A stretch of DNA of 64,000 nucleotides, taken from contig MCFH01000063.1 of assembly GCA_002104945.1 (NCBI GenBank), positions 124,001-188,000 on the forward strand, written 5' to 3'. Numbering within the stretch: the stretch's first letter is position 1; every line of letters begins with the position of its first letter. A program made the translations under genes and the position numbers. Shown here in pieces: positions 24,369 to 38,400 of this stretch. A model generated the notes under the pieces. It did not search any database. It saw nothing but the letters and a program-made list of their open reading frames with translations, and had not been told where the DNA came from. The DNA is from Piromyces finnis (taxonomy: Eukaryota; Neocallimastigomycota; Neocallimastigomycetes; Neocallimastigales; Neocallimastigaceae).

Positions 24369-24863
24369 TAATTATATTATATTTTTTTTTTAGACTTCCA
24401 TATATCCTCATCTAACCCCCCTGAGTTATATGGTATGTGATTGTACATTATTGTACATTGCCATATCAGAACGACGTCGGCACAATCATCCCTCTGGGCA
24501 GGGCTAATATGGAATGGCTTATTGCTCTTAACGATCCTATCACACAAAGACCGAGCTACCAACACCAGTGATCTCCTGAACCTTTATTGGCGAAGGATGA
24601 TTAACGATGAGAACAACCCTCAAAGACCATAGTTAGTAATCTGTGAATTAATTGATACCCCTTCCTACATATACTCTAAACTTCAGTGGGAAAACCGCTT
24701 GATACGGAGAAAACTACCAATCTGAATTAACTGCTTAGGGTAGAGTCCGGTGGTATAGTTATATTTACCTGAATTGACCTTTAACCCCTATACTTTAAGC
24801 GCAAACCTGAAACAGGAAAATCGCTAAAGAACTGTCAATGGCGGGGGTCTAATTATATTATAT
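24369..24863 (-). mobile_element. SINE-like insertion with 14-bp target duplication
   Basis: A 467-bp body (24383-24849) of much higher GC content than the surroundings, flanked by the 14-bp direct repeat TAATTATATTATAT (24369-24382 and 24850-24863). On the plus strand it begins with T9, so on the minus strand it ends in poly(A). A target duplication of this length plus an A tail indicates LINE-type retrotransposition. No convincing box A/box B pair was found and no frame is coding, so it may be a non-tRNA SINE, a processed RNA or a 5'-truncated LINE. It shares two short phrases with the SINE at 46168: TTACCTGAAT preceded by TATA, and CAGTGGGAAAA. Confidence 0.75.
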
Positions 24864-26730
24864 ATATATTAAATATAACACATTTTTTTAAAAAAAAAAA
24901 AAAAAAGAAAATAATACATACTATCCATTTTTATTAAAAATGAACCTTAAATATGTTTATTAATGTATATATTTTATGCATTAATAAACATTCATAAACA
25001 CATAATTTTATTTCTCTATATCATATATTTATAAATGTACAAGTAGTTAATTTATAAAAATGTAAACATGTATTAAAACTGTTGTAAACGTAATGTTTAC
25101 GTGTTGTAGTAGAGAAAATTATTTTTTATTTATTTTACTTTATATTATATCATATGATCACATGATCACATTTCTCATGATATAACTGTAATATTTACAT
25201 GTAACTTTTTCTCTTTGTTAATCTTACTAATAAAATTATATTAATAAAAATCGATTTCGTATTTAAATAATTATATTTTTATTATAAAATAATAGTTATT
25301 TTAATTCTTATATTTCATTTTAAATTTTAAATGATATAATTGAAAAAGAATAATCAAAACTATTTAATTTTAAATAGGTAGAGAATAAACTTTGTGAAGT
25401 TTCAATAATTAAAGAAAAAAATTAAAGTAGTAAAATCTCATAGTATTTTAGAAGTTATATACTTCTTAATACCATACAATATAAAGGAAATAAAAAAATA
25501 ATAATATAATAATTATTATACAACTATATTTAATAAATAATCTAATCCTTAAATTAATTTCTTAACCTTTATTTTTTAATAATATTATTTTTTATGAAAA
25601 CTTTTAAAAAAAAAAAGTATAATATTTTGTATTGCTTTAAAGAATATATAAAAATAATGATAATGAATAATTAAAATTTAAATATTAAAATCATTAAAGT
25701 AAAAAAAAAAAAGGTAACACTTTAATAATTATGAACAATATAGTGAATTAAATATTTATATTCATACAAAAAAGAGTTTACGAATACATTACATATTGAT
25801 ATATAGTGAATATGAGAATAGTGAATACCTTTATAATATATTTTTATTAAAATTTTTTAAAGCCAATTAAAGTAATAATAAATACTTTTTATTAAGATGA
25901 TAAAAATATTGAAGTTTTTAATAGTTTTACTAAAACACTTTAATATATAAAATGGTGGAATTATAAAATTAACTTTGTATTAAATTTATGATGTGAACTA
26001 AAATTTTAGTTAACTTTTAAATCTATTAATTATTATTTATATAATATTCTTTATAAAAAAAAAAGTTCAAAATGCTTTTTTTATTATTTAGTAGCCTCAC
26101 TTCATTTTAAAAATTAAATCAAAAAAAGATCAAAATTTTTAAGGAATTAGTATATATTCTAGATTCTTGAAGGATTTAACCAGAAATTATAACCAGAAGA
26201 AATTTTATCTCTGGTTAAAATTCAGGCAGAAAAATTTATTTTAAAAACTGGATCAAAAAAAGATCAAAATTTTTAAGGAATTTTTAAATCATTTGCTCAA
26301 CTTCAACTCTAATTTTAATTGGATTAAAATATCATCCAATGTCTCCAATAACAAATGTATAAAATTTTAAAAAAATTAATATGTATAAATATAAAATTTC
26401 TATTCAAATATATAGTAATGTGAATGTAAATGAATATATTGATAATAATTATATGAATAATTAATTCATTATATATTATTATATATATTATAATCATTAA
26501 AGTCATATACAATTTATTGTTTATATTATTTAAAGTTTAATTAATATAAGTTAAAATAATAATATTACTTTATTTAGAAATAATCTATTTTTTTATAATA
26601 AGCCAAAATATTCCTCTTTTTTTTGTTTATATTTTTTTATATTCTAGTTCTTTGGAGAATAGTTACAGTTATATATTGAATATTTATATTTATTATTGTT
26701 TGTTATATTCAATAAACATATTTAAATAAT
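24864..26730. other. AT-rich intergenic region
   Basis: No gene is seen. A short inverted repeat lies near 25083-25105 (gtaaacgtaatgtttac), and TGATCACA words lie near 25150. The last 100 bp should hold the ribokinase promoter, but no specific element stands out. Confidence 0.5.
26112..26287. repeat. Direct repeat pair of about 33 bp
   Basis: AATCAAAAAAAGATCAAAAT and the following TTTTAAGGAATT occur at about 26113 and, with one or two changes, at about 26253. Between them are three copies of an (A)CCAGA/CTGGTTA-like word pair (around 26180-26220). Origin unknown. Confidence 0.55.
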
Positions 26731-27621
26731 ATGAAAGTATTATGCTTTGGGTCATTAAATATTGATTATGTTTATAGTGTTCCGCATTTTGTAAAAGGAG
26801 GAGAAACATTAGCATCAAAAGCTTTAAATATATACAGTGGTGGAAAAGGTCTAAATCAATCTATAGCTCTTTCAAAAGCATGCTTAGAGGTATATCATGC
26901 TGGTGCTATTGGCAATGATGGAATGTTTTTATTACAGGAATTAAAAGATTGTAATGTGAATATTCAATACATTAAAATTTTAGATGATATAAAAACTGGT
27001 CACGCTATTATTCAAAAAAATGATGAAGGAAATAATTGTATATTGTTATATGGTGGAGCTAATCAAAAAATCACAAAGTCTCAAATTGATGAAACATTAA
27101 ACTTTTTTGAAAAAGGTGATGCTCTTGTTATTCAGAATGAAATCAATGAATTATTTTATTTAGTTGAGCAAGCTAAAATACGTGGTTTAATTATTGCATT
27201 AAACCCATCCCCAATGGATGATAATCTTATTCATTTATTACCAAATGTTGATTATCTTATATTAAACGAAATTGAAGCAGCACAATTTTTAGATGCTAAA
27301 TGTAATTCAGATCCAGAAATAATGATTAAAGAATTAAATAAAAAAATACCTTTAGCAAAAATTATATTAACAATAGGAGAAAAAGGTTCTTTTTACTCAG
27401 ATTCAAAGACTTTTATAAAACAAGAAGCAGAAAAAGTTCAGGCTATAGATACTACTGCTGCAGGTGATACATTTACAGGATACTTTTTATCTGGTATATT
27501 TAATGGACAATCACCTGAATGGTCAATGAAATTTGCAACAAAGGCGTCATCTATTGCAGTTACTAGACATGGTGCTGCTCCATCTATACCAGAACGTGAA
27601 GAAGTTTTAAAACAATTATAA
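26731..27621 (+). CDS. rbsK: Ribokinase (PfkB family), 296 aa
   Basis: Phosphorylates D-ribose at O5 with ATP to give ribose 5-phosphate; expected in the cytosol. The first PfkB signature is GGKGLNQSIA at residues 37-46. The substrate-side start GSLNIDYVYSVPHFVKGGET and the LNPSP strand are typical of ribokinases. The anion-hole/catalytic motif DTTAAGDTFTGYF is at 240-252 with the catalytic Asp at 246. Length matches the family (about 300). No intron is needed, unlike most genes in this window, and the AAGD variant and overall sequence look bacterial. Gain by horizontal transfer is therefore plausible, but intronless fungal genes also exist. It has no functional link to its neighbours. Substrate could be another pentose or nucleoside, though DTTAAGD favours ribose. 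Confidence 0.9.
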   Translation: MKVLCFGSLNIDYVYSVPHFVKGGETLASKALNIYSGGKGLNQSIALSKACLEVYHAGAIGNDGMFLLQELKDCNVNIQYIKILDDIKTGHAIIQKNDEGNNCILLYGGANQKITKSQIDETLNFFEKGDALVIQNEINELFYLVEQAKIRGLIIALNPSPMDDNLIHLLPNVDYLILNEIEAAQFLDAKCNSDPEIMIKELNKKIPLAKIILTIGEKGSFYSDSKTFIKQEAEKVQAIDTTAAGDTFTGYFLSGIFNGQSPEWSMKFATKASSIAVTRHGAAPSIPEREEVLKQL

Positions 27622-28132
27622 AATTTTATTAATCCTTTTAAAATGCCTTTTTAAATATATTAAGGTTTCTATCTAAATTTAAAAATATATATTTACGCAT
27701 ATGTTATATTAAATCCCCATTAAAAACTATAGTTTGTTTTGTTATTATTTTACTTTACATGCTTTTTTGTTTACCTACACTGAATATTTTTGTAAAATTA
27801 TATTATATTTAATTTATATCCTTGTTAATAAAAAAATGTAAATAATGTAAATCATACTGAATAAAGTTCTTACTAAAATCTTAAATAACTAACTTTATTT
27901 ATTTTAAAAATTTTTAAAAGTATGTTACTTAACATCTAACTATTTTTTTGATTTTTTAAATAATGTTTATATATATAAAAAAAAATAAAAACAAAAATTT
28001 AAATCATTTATTTAATATAGCTTAGCATTTTTTTTAACATAAACTTTGTAGAGATTGAAATTATTAAAATAATTATTTAGTACAAAAAAAGTAATATATT
28101 GAATTATACACAATTAGTCCAATAATAGAATA
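27622..28132. other. Intergenic region
   Basis: About 510 bp of A+T-rich DNA that should contain the ribokinase 3' UTR and the promoter of the first receptor gene. No distinct motif is seen. Confidence 0.5.
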
Positions 28133-31100
28133 ATGTGGAGGTTCAAAATACATTTTTTTATATTTATAGAACTATTTATAATATTAAAAACATTAGCAAG
28201 TGAATTTATAGTCAGTTCAAGAGATGAATTTTTATCAGCATTAAACTCAATTAATGGCAATACAACTATTATAATTAATGGTCACGTAAAATTTGATGAT
28301 AATAGTTGTACTTATGTGACCTCGTCAACCAATTCTGGCGCAATTACAATAAAAGGTTTAAATGGAAAAGAATCAGTTTTAGAGTATAGAAAACATAAAA
28401 AGGGTTTTATATTCGCTAATATAACATCTATCGAACTATCAGATCTTACCTATTATGGATTGTTACAATTTTCAAAATTAGATTTAGTATATGTTCATGA
28501 TGTTGATCATATAGGATTAGTAGATACTTTTGGAACTACTGATGATGGATATATATTATTTAAAAATTATAATTTTACTTCAAGTGATTCACAATATTCA
28601 AGAGCAAAATCTGTTCAATTTACCGATGGTGGAAGAGTATTTGTAGAAGATTCAGTATTTACATCATCTCCTGGGTGTACAGAAGCACTTGTAAGATATA
28701 ATGGTAAAAATTCTGATATCCATGAATTCACTGTCAAAAATTCAATTTTTAATTGTGAACATTATTCCAATGGTATTATTGTACAAGTGGGTAATTTTAC
28801 ACTGAATGATTCAAAATTTTATAACGGATTTAGTAGTAAACAAGGGTAAGAGAATTAAATAATAATTTTTAGAATTTTTTTAATACAGTTGATTTTTATT
28901 GTTGTCATTAATAAATTTTATTTTTATTTTAAAAATAATTAAAAAATATTAATTAGTGCGTTTATGACTGTGCGTGATGCCTATGCAATAATTAAAAATT
29001 GTACTTTTGAAAATGGTTATAGTGAAGTTTCAGGCGGTGTTTTTAATACATTAAATAATATTTATTTCGAAGCATCAGATATAGAAGCTTACAATATAAC
29101 ATCATATTCTAATGTATATAATATTAATTAGTACAAATATTAATTCTTTATATTGACAATTTTTTTTTAAATAAAAAGGCTGGATTATTTTATGAAGAAT
29201 CAAAATATCCAGAATATATATCAGTATTAAAAAATATAAAATATGTTAATTTGTGGAAGGAACACCCAAATAATGGAAGCGGCTCTATAATAACGTATGA
29301 TTGATCATGAAAAAGATTATATATTATGTATAATTGCTTTTATTTTTATTAAAATGTTATATATAGTATATATAATTTAGCTACAGTATATATATATAAT
29401 TTATATTCTGAAGGTTTATATTGTATAATTTTTACGTGCACTCTATTTAATATACAAGACCAATCCAGAGCAATAATTGAGTATGCTATATAATAAATTC
29501 TTTATTATTTAAATTCTAACAACATAAACATATAAAAATAAATAATATTTAATATTATATTAAATTAATTTATAATTAAAAATATTCTTATTATTATTTA
29601 ATTTATATGTCATTAGAAATGTATATGTAAATAAAATACATGGAATAGAAACTGGATTAGTATTTTATATTGCATCCCCACAACAGAATGGATATATTAA
29701 AGCAAATAATTGTACTATTACTAATATTGAACAAGAATCATCTGAAGAAGGAACTACAGTTGTATATTCAGATGGTGGTACAATGGATTTAACAAAGTAA
29801 TTTTTTATATTTTATTAAATTAAAAACAAAAAAACTAGGAAATATATTAAAATAAATTTTTAAAAATATATTTATCATATAATTATTTTAAAGTATTCAT
29901 TTTGAAAATATTACAACCGATCATTCAAGGTACAATTTTCTGGTTATAATAATTACAATATATTTATAAATATAATTTATCTAATTACATAATCTAGTTT
30001 AATATTATCATATAATAATGGAACAGTAAATATGAAAGATGTTGAATTTAAAAATGTTAAGAATAGTATCCCATGTGAAGCAATTTTTACTCATACAGGA
30101 GGTAATATAAATATTTAAAAGAAGAATCATAGTGCTTATAAAATAAAAAACTTACAAATATTAATAATTATAAAAGGAACTGTTAATTTTGATAATGTAA
30201 AGTTTAGCAACATTATGTATAATGGAGGTAATTTTTTTTATTTTCTTTTTAAATACTAAAATATTTCAGTTATAAATATTTATCTAATTTAAAAATATAT
30301 ATTTAAATTAACAAATAAATAGCATTTATTAGGATTATAAATAGTGATATTTGGTTAAATAAAATGATTGTAAATATTTATATTATAGATAAATAATAAT
30401 AAATAATAAATAATAATAATAATAATAATATAAACAATAAATTAAAAAAGGTAGAAAATTATAATATATGTAGTAATAAAAGTGATAAAGATTGCATCAG
30501 AGAACAAATCAAATTAATTAATGATCCAGAAACTGTTTTCCTTAGAATTGAAACCGAAAATATAGTATCCATTACAAATTCAAATATGAAAAACTTTGAT
30601 TTAAGTAAAAATTATTTATAACATTTATTTTTTGTTTAAAAAAAATATATATATATTAAATATAATATACACAATTATATATTTCATAGATACCATGTTT
30701 AATTATATTGAAGGCTCTACCATTAATATAGACAATTTTAATATTGAAAATGGGCATTTTTTGAATGGTGCTATAAATTATGCTGAACCACATAGACTTG
30801 GATCTATTGACATAAGAAATTCAAGGTTTAAGAATATAAAAAGTGAAAATGGGCCAATTATCAGGATTGATGAAATGGCAGATAAATATGAATCAACTAT
30901 TAAATTTGATAATGTAGCCATTCAGGAAACAGAAGCCCAAGATCGTGGAGGTGTAGTTTTTTCAACAAATAAATATACAAATCAAATTTTATCTTTTAAT
31001 AATTGTAAATTTATAGATACAAAGGCAAATTCTGGTAAGATATAATAGTTATAAAATTAATTTTATAATTATGGATAAATGACACACATTACAAAATACT

Positions 31101-33776
31101 TATTATAAATTCATATAATAAATATTTTTTCTTTTATAAAAAGGTTCAATATGTTATGCACTTGATACTAAATCAGAACCCTATTTTTCAAATAAAAATG
31201 AAATATTTAATTATCATACTTTTTCAACAAATCCAATAAAACTTGAATTTGATACTGAAAGTGAAAGAGAATTTACAATTTTATCAGGCGATACAATACA
31301 TGATAATATTAAATGTAATTATATTTTAAGAACAAAATTAATAATATTATAATTCATTTTATTACCATTACAATTACTAAAATTTTAAATATTAAACAAA
31401 AAAATTTTTTTAAAAAAATATACATCAATAGTTATATTAGTAGATGACTATCACAATGGTAAATTTATTTTAACTTATAAGAGTTGAAATAATAAAATTT
31501 AATATAGATAAATATATATTTAATCTAAAATATGCAAATTAAAATATATAAACCACTATTAAATTTAAAATAAAATAATATTAAAATATAGCGATTGATA
31601 TTCAGACAGACATTGATTCAATTTCACTTGATAATTTAATATTTTTTAATATTACATCAAATGATCCAAGTAATTTAGCATTATTTGGACCAGTTGATGG
31701 GTACTGTTGGGATAATGCATGTTCAATATCTGAACTTAGAGGTTAGTTAATTTATGTCATATAAATATGTTAAATGTACTTAATGTATTTATTTTTTTTC
31801 ATATTTTTTTATAAAAATTTAAACAAGTTGTTGGAAATCCTGGACGTTATGAAATTTATGTGCAATTGGTAACTTTTGGTAAGTTGAAGCTCCTCTATTT
31901 ATATTATTAAAATACATAATAAACAAAAAAGTATCAATGATTTATAATTTATAATTTTTTTTAAAAGGAAAATACGTCCAATTTAATTCTAGCATAGCCA
32001 AAATTGATATTAATATTTCAAAATGCGTAGATTTAAGTTCATATATTTATCAAGATAAAGATAATATTAATTTAAAATCATGGTAATTTTTATATATATA
32101 AATATTTTTTATAAAAATATTATTTTTAATTAATATTATTATTCTTATTATTAGTTACAAACCATTATGCAATCCAATGTGTAGTAACGGGAAATGTGTG
32201 AATGACAATATTTGTGATTGTAGTGGAACAAATTTTAAGGGTGCTTTATGTGATGAACATTATACACTAAAAAGAATAAAAATTTTAGATTACTTTGTTT
32301 TCATTCTATCTATATTTTTGATTTTGTCTTCAATTGTTTTGATTATTGGGGTTTTATTATTTAGAAAAAATACAGTAATCAAAGCAGGTAAGATATACCT
32401 ATTTTAATTGAACTTAATATTTCATGAGTTTTTTTCATTATTTAACTTTTTAGTAAGAAAAAAAGATTATTAAATTGGTGGTGTTATTTTAAAATTAAAA
32501 AATGCGAAATAGTACAATTAATTAAATTTTAATAGATCAATAGTTTAGAGATATTAACTGGAAAAACAAAAAATATTATATTTTTTGAAAAAATTATGTT
32601 ACTATATTAATTAGTATTTTAACATATTTTTTTCTTAATGAACAAAAATTCATTTATAGGAAGTATTGATTTTTTAATTATAATTCTTATCGGATCAGTT
32701 TTATATTCATTATATATTTTATGTTTATCATTTTCAAGAACAAAATTTTCATGCATTTTCATATACTTCTTTAAAAATATTGTAAGTTGATGATAATCTT
32801 ATTTTTTTGTTTTATTTAATTAATTAATATATTAATGAAAAAATTATTAATCTACATATCTAGGGATTTTCATTAATATATGGTTCAATTTTAGTAAAAA
32901 CCTATCGTATATATAAAATGTAAGAATATTGAAATCATAATTAAAATTCAAAATTATATTTATTAATATTATCTATTTTTTATATAGATTTAAAATGAAA
33001 AGAAAAACACAAGTGGTTAAATCAATAGTAATGTATGGAATTGTTATGGGTATTACGTCAATTCATATCATAATGCTTTTATTATGGATACATTTTAACA
33101 AAATCAAATTAAGAAAAAAATATACCATTGTTACTGAAGAGGAATATAATTTTTGTGAAATACCAAAATCTGAGCATCTTGGGTATATTATATAATATAT
33201 TATAATATATTATATTACTCTTATTTAAAGTTATATAATTCTAATAAGATTATTAAATTTTATGTAACTTTAAAAACTTTAGAATCTTAATTAATATATC
33301 TATTATTATTATAAGTGCAATGCTATCATATTATATAAGAGATATTAAAAAAGAATATAAAGAAGTATGAAAAAAGTAATATATTATTTAATATATTTCT
33401 TAGAGTATTAAAATAATAATTTTTATATATGTATATAAACAATATTAAAATATATTAGCCCATGGCTGTTCCAATATATTTAGTTTTATTAGTTGAACTT
33501 GTATTATATATAATTAATTTACAGGAGGATATATCTCTATTAATTAAAGATGTTGTACAGGCTTTTGGATCAATTATATCTCTTATTTCGGTTTTATACT
33601 TTTTGTATGTTGATAAGTTTATAACAATGTTCTTTAGAAAGAAAGCCAAAGACATAAAAGAGAAAATGAAAATGAAAAAAAGAATGGAAAAGAGAAATAA
33701 AAAATTAACTTCTACAAGTGTTTCTGCCAATGATAATTCAACAATTAATAATTCAAGTATAGATATTTCAATTTAA
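28133..33776 (+). CDS. Class C GPCR-like receptor with beta-helix-like ectodomain, copy A (1178 aa, 22 exons)
   Basis: Exons: 28133-28845, 28957-29113, 29179-29294, 29367-29480, 29617-29796, 29894-29929, 29998-30101, 30177-30227, 30323-30369, 30451-30604, 30690-31034, 31144-31314, 31432-31458, 31592-31741, 31828-31878, 31968-32082, 32155-32387, 32660-32781, 32864-32919, 32988-33182, 33283-33364, 33459-33776. All introns are GT..AG, phases close, and the total is 3537 nt. A signal peptide is followed by about 800 residues of short repeated strands of the I.N..F.N/G type, as in right-handed beta-helix (pectin-lyase-like) proteins. A Cys-rich EGF-like module lies at about 844-876 (CNPMCSNGKCVNDNICDC). 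Seven hydrophobic helices follow (about 878-1125). The TM3 region CIFIYFFKNIGFSLIYG..VKTYRIYKIF is a class C GPCR signature, and its Cys can pair with FCEIP in extracellular loop 2. The tail is Lys-rich. Likely plasma-membrane sensor; ligand unknown. Confidence 0.9.
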
Positions 33777-34062
33777 TAGTTAAATACAAATTTTCTTTTC
33801 ATTAAGGAAGCATATATTATAATGCATTAAAAAGAAATAGTAAATTATTAAAAAAATATTGTTTTATTATTCTATTAATAGATAAAATAATTGGAGAAAA
33901 ATATACCATTTTAAGTTGTAATTAAGCTTCTAACTTTTTTTTTCTTTTTAAATTTTTTCATATAAAATTAAATTTAAAATAAAATAAAATATTTTAAAAA
34001 GAAATAATAAATATATATATATATTCTTATATTTATATAAATGTTTAACCTAAGATCTCATA
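33777..34062. other. Spacer between the two receptor genes
   Basis: 286 bp of AT-rich sequence. The short distance supports an origin by tandem duplication. No promoter element was identified. Confidence 0.5.
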
Positions 34063-35430
34063 ATGATATTTTCTATTTTTCTATTTAAATTTAGTCCTTT
34101 GTTTTGTATATTAATTTTTTATTTATTTATTTTATTGATTAATGCAGAAAATGATTATGAAAAATATAGCGTTAGTAGTGTAGAAGAGTTTCATGAGGTG
34201 ATATCTACATGTAATGGTAATTGTTTAATAATTATTGAAGGAATTATAGAAGGATTTAGTGAGGATGTAATAATAAAATCATCTTATCAAAATAGTTCAA
34301 TAAAAATCAGAGGACTTGAGAAGAAAAAGTCAATTATTAAATTCAAGGAATTACAAGTTGGTTTAATATTTGAAAATATTAATGATATAGAGATTGATAA
34401 TTTAACATTATATGGATATTTGAATTTTAAAAATATCAATGATATCAACTTACATGATATGGATCATATTGGATCATTAGATACACTACAAATGAAACAT
34501 GGTGATATTTTAATTAAAAACTATACTTTTAGTTCCAATAATGTAAATTCGAGACCTTATTCAATTGAATTTAATGGGAATGGAACAACTGTAATCGAAA
34601 ATTCAGAATTTATTTCAAATGTTGACATTACAGAATCTTTAATTAATTATAATGGTCTAAATCATAAGGAATCAAACATTATAATAAAAAATTGTAAATT
34701 TGAATGTCAACACATTACTAATGCGGTTTCGGTTAATGAAGGAAATTTTACTCTTGAATCCTCTCAATTTTATAATGGTTATAATAATAATTATGGGTAT
34801 ATATTATTAAAAACAAGAACTACATATAATATAATATTAAAAAAAAATAAATCCTACAAATTACTTACTTTAATAAATTTCGATTGTAATTAATAGAGGA
34901 TTTTTATCAGTTCATTCATCATATGCAATTATTAATAATTGTACATTTATTAATGGATATACTAAAGGTAGTGGTGGTGTATTTAATGCATTAGATAACC
35001 AATATTTTGAAGCGAACAACATTAAAGCTTATAATGTTACTGCATATAATGGGGTAATTATTTGAATATAAATAAAACTTTATTGAATTGCGTATAATAT
35101 TAAATTATATAAATTTTTAAAGGGGAGTTTTTATTATGGAAGAAATGATGATATTAAAAAAATATCAATTATAAATAATGTGGAATATATAAATTTATGG
35201 AAGGACTTTCCTATTTATGGATATGGATCAGCGATTAAGTAAATTTATATTAAATTATATAAATAAAAAGTTTTTAATATTTTTTTTAACATAAATAAAA
35301 TAACATTCAAAGTTTGGATTTAAATTCCAATTTAATAATAAAAAATGTTTATTCAGAGGGATTTTATTGTATATCTTCATGTCCTCTATTTGCTGTAAAT
35401 GATAGTTCAAAACTGGAAATATTGTATGCC

Positions 35431-35474
<44 letters not shown>

Positions 35475-38400
35475 TTTATAATATAATATATATATATATA
35501 ATATCTTTATAAATATGATATTAAAAAAAAACCTTAGAAATATAAATATGAAAAATATTCATAGTAATGAACTAGGAATTATTATACATGTAGATTCCAA
35601 TTCTTCTAATAATAATCAAGCAACAATTAAAGGAAGTAACTGTACATTTACTAATATAGAGCAAGAGTCGTCAAGGGATTCTGCATTAATATGGAATTCA
35701 GGAGGATTGGTTGATTTAATTGAGTAAAATATTTAATTTATTTCTATATTAATAAATTAAAATTTAAAAATAACCAAAATGTTATAAATAATTAAAAAAA
35801 AGGGCAATATTTGAAAATTTTAAGGCGAATCATTCAAGGTATCATCATATAATTATTAGTATTTGAGATAATAAAATATATTATTATTTTTTATTATTTT
35901 TAATTTGCAACTATTGAAAGAGCATTATATATTATTAGTATACTTTATGTGTATAATAGTGGTTATATATATTTACAAAAAACAAATTTTTGTAATATAT
36001 ATAATAAACAAACATGTAATGGAATACTTATGGAATCAAATGGTAATATATTTATCTATGAAATTATTAAAAATTGCAAAAGTAATTATTAATATGTAAT
36101 TTAAAATATACTATATAGGTTCTGTATTATCTGATTACGTATATTTTAAAAATATTTTATATAAAGGAGGTAGATATTAATATAATGCATATTTATTTTA
36201 TTTTGTTTCAAACTAATTATTATTATTATTATTAATTATAAGTATTTATAAGGGGTCTAAATAAAGAAAATAATGTTTATTTAAGAAAAATAAATGTAAT
36301 TAATATTTATTATATAATTAATTAATAATACATATATTTTATATTACATTTATTAATAATAATTAATATACATATATAAAATAAAGATTGAAAATTACAA
36401 TGTTTGTATAAACAAAAGTACAGAATGCCTTAAAGTACAAAAGGAATTAAATAATGATAAAAATACAGTTTTTGTGTGGATTAATGAAATATATGATTTT
36501 AATTTAGAAACACTTTATATGAATAATTTTAATTTATGTAATAATAATATATCAATGTTTATATTGCTATTATTAATATTTTCTGTTAATACCACAAACA
36601 TTAATAAAAATTTATATTTCAATAGATACTATGTTTATTAGTGACATAAAATCTTCTATAAATATTATATCATCTGTTATAAGTAATGGATATTTTCAAA
36701 TTGGAGCTATAAATTATTCAGAATCAAATATACCTAGAAAAATAAATATTATAAATTCATCTTTCAAATATTTGTATAGTTACAACAGTCCAGTAATTCA
36801 AATAAATTATTTATCAAAACTATATAATTGCAATACTCTATTTAAAAATGTAATTTTTGAAGAAGTTGTAGCTCAAGATCGAGGTGGCGTGATTTTTTCA
36901 GATAGTGAATATACAAATAAAATTGTTACTTTTGACCAATGTACTTTTATTAATACAAAAGCAAAATATGGTAAAACTTTGGCAATTAGAAATAAATATA
37001 GCATATAATATTTTTTTTAAATTTTTTAAAACTAAAGTATTAAATAACAATTATATATATAGGATTTATTAGTTATTCATATAACATTGATTCAGAGCCA
37101 CTTATAAATGGGAAAGAAAAACTTTTAGAAATATATGGTAATTCCGCATTTATGACAAATCCGACAAAACTTAAATTTAGTGAGAATATAGGAAACATAA
37201 CAATTTTATCTGGGGATTCAATTAATAGTGAAATAAAATGTAAAGACTTTTTAAAATATTTCTTAATAAGAAATAATATTAATAACAATTTTTATTTATT
37301 TATATAAAACAGTTTATCTTGTTGATGATTATGATAATGGTACATTTATTTATTATTAAATAAATATTTAAAATAATCAAAATTTAATATGTATTTTTAA
37401 ATAAAAAATTATTTCACATAATTAAATTAGTTGTCGATATAATTTCTGATATTAATTTAATGGATTTAAAAGATTTTATATTTTTTAATGTTGGAACAAA
37501 TGATCCTAAGAATACGAAAATATTAGGACAAAATTATAGTTATTGTTGGAAAAATACATGTGTTCTTCCGGATATTACTAGTAATATTTTATTTGATAAT
37601 ACATTTAATAATATATAATTATTTAACTGAAGTTGTTATTACAGTTGTAGGGAATCCCGGGGCTTATTCACTAAATTTAGAAATAGCTACATTTGGTAAC
37701 TTTACTTTTTATTAATACAAATTATTAATAAAATATTAATAATATTAACAATGAATTAACTATAATATAGGAAAATATGCATATTTTAATAACAGTAAAA
37801 TAAGTATAAATTTTAACATTTCAAAATGTAATGATTCATATATAAATCAAGATAGATATAATATTAATTTAAAATCATGGTAAGTTTATTATTATATAAT
37901 AATATATGGCATTATGTTATGATTAATATAATAAATGAATATATATTGTAGTTATAAGCCAGTATGTGATCCAATGTGTAATTCTGGTATATGTATAAAT
38001 GATAATATTTGCGATTGTAGTAAAACAAAATTTAGAGGAAAATTATGTGATGAACGATATCAATTAAAAAGAAACAAAATAATGGATAATTTAACGTTCT
38101 TATTATGTTTGATATTAATTTCTATCCAAATTATTTTAATTATTTTTGTTTTTAAATTTAGAAATAACAAAGTTATAAAATCTGGTAACTATATTGTTAA
38201 AAATTTTATAATTAATAAATGAGTCATTTTTAATATTTTATTTTATGAAATAATCTAGGAAGTACTGATTTTATGATAATAATCTTATGTGGATCTCTAC
38301 TTTACTCTTTTCATATTATATTATATTCTTTTTCTAGAACTCAATTATCATGCTATTTAATCTCAATATTTAAATATATTGTAAATTCTTTAAATATATT

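Noticed and set aside
24377-24632. Two overlapping short frames on opposite strands
   Set aside because: Both lie inside the SINE-like insert; they are open only because its GC content is higher, and neither shows a motif.
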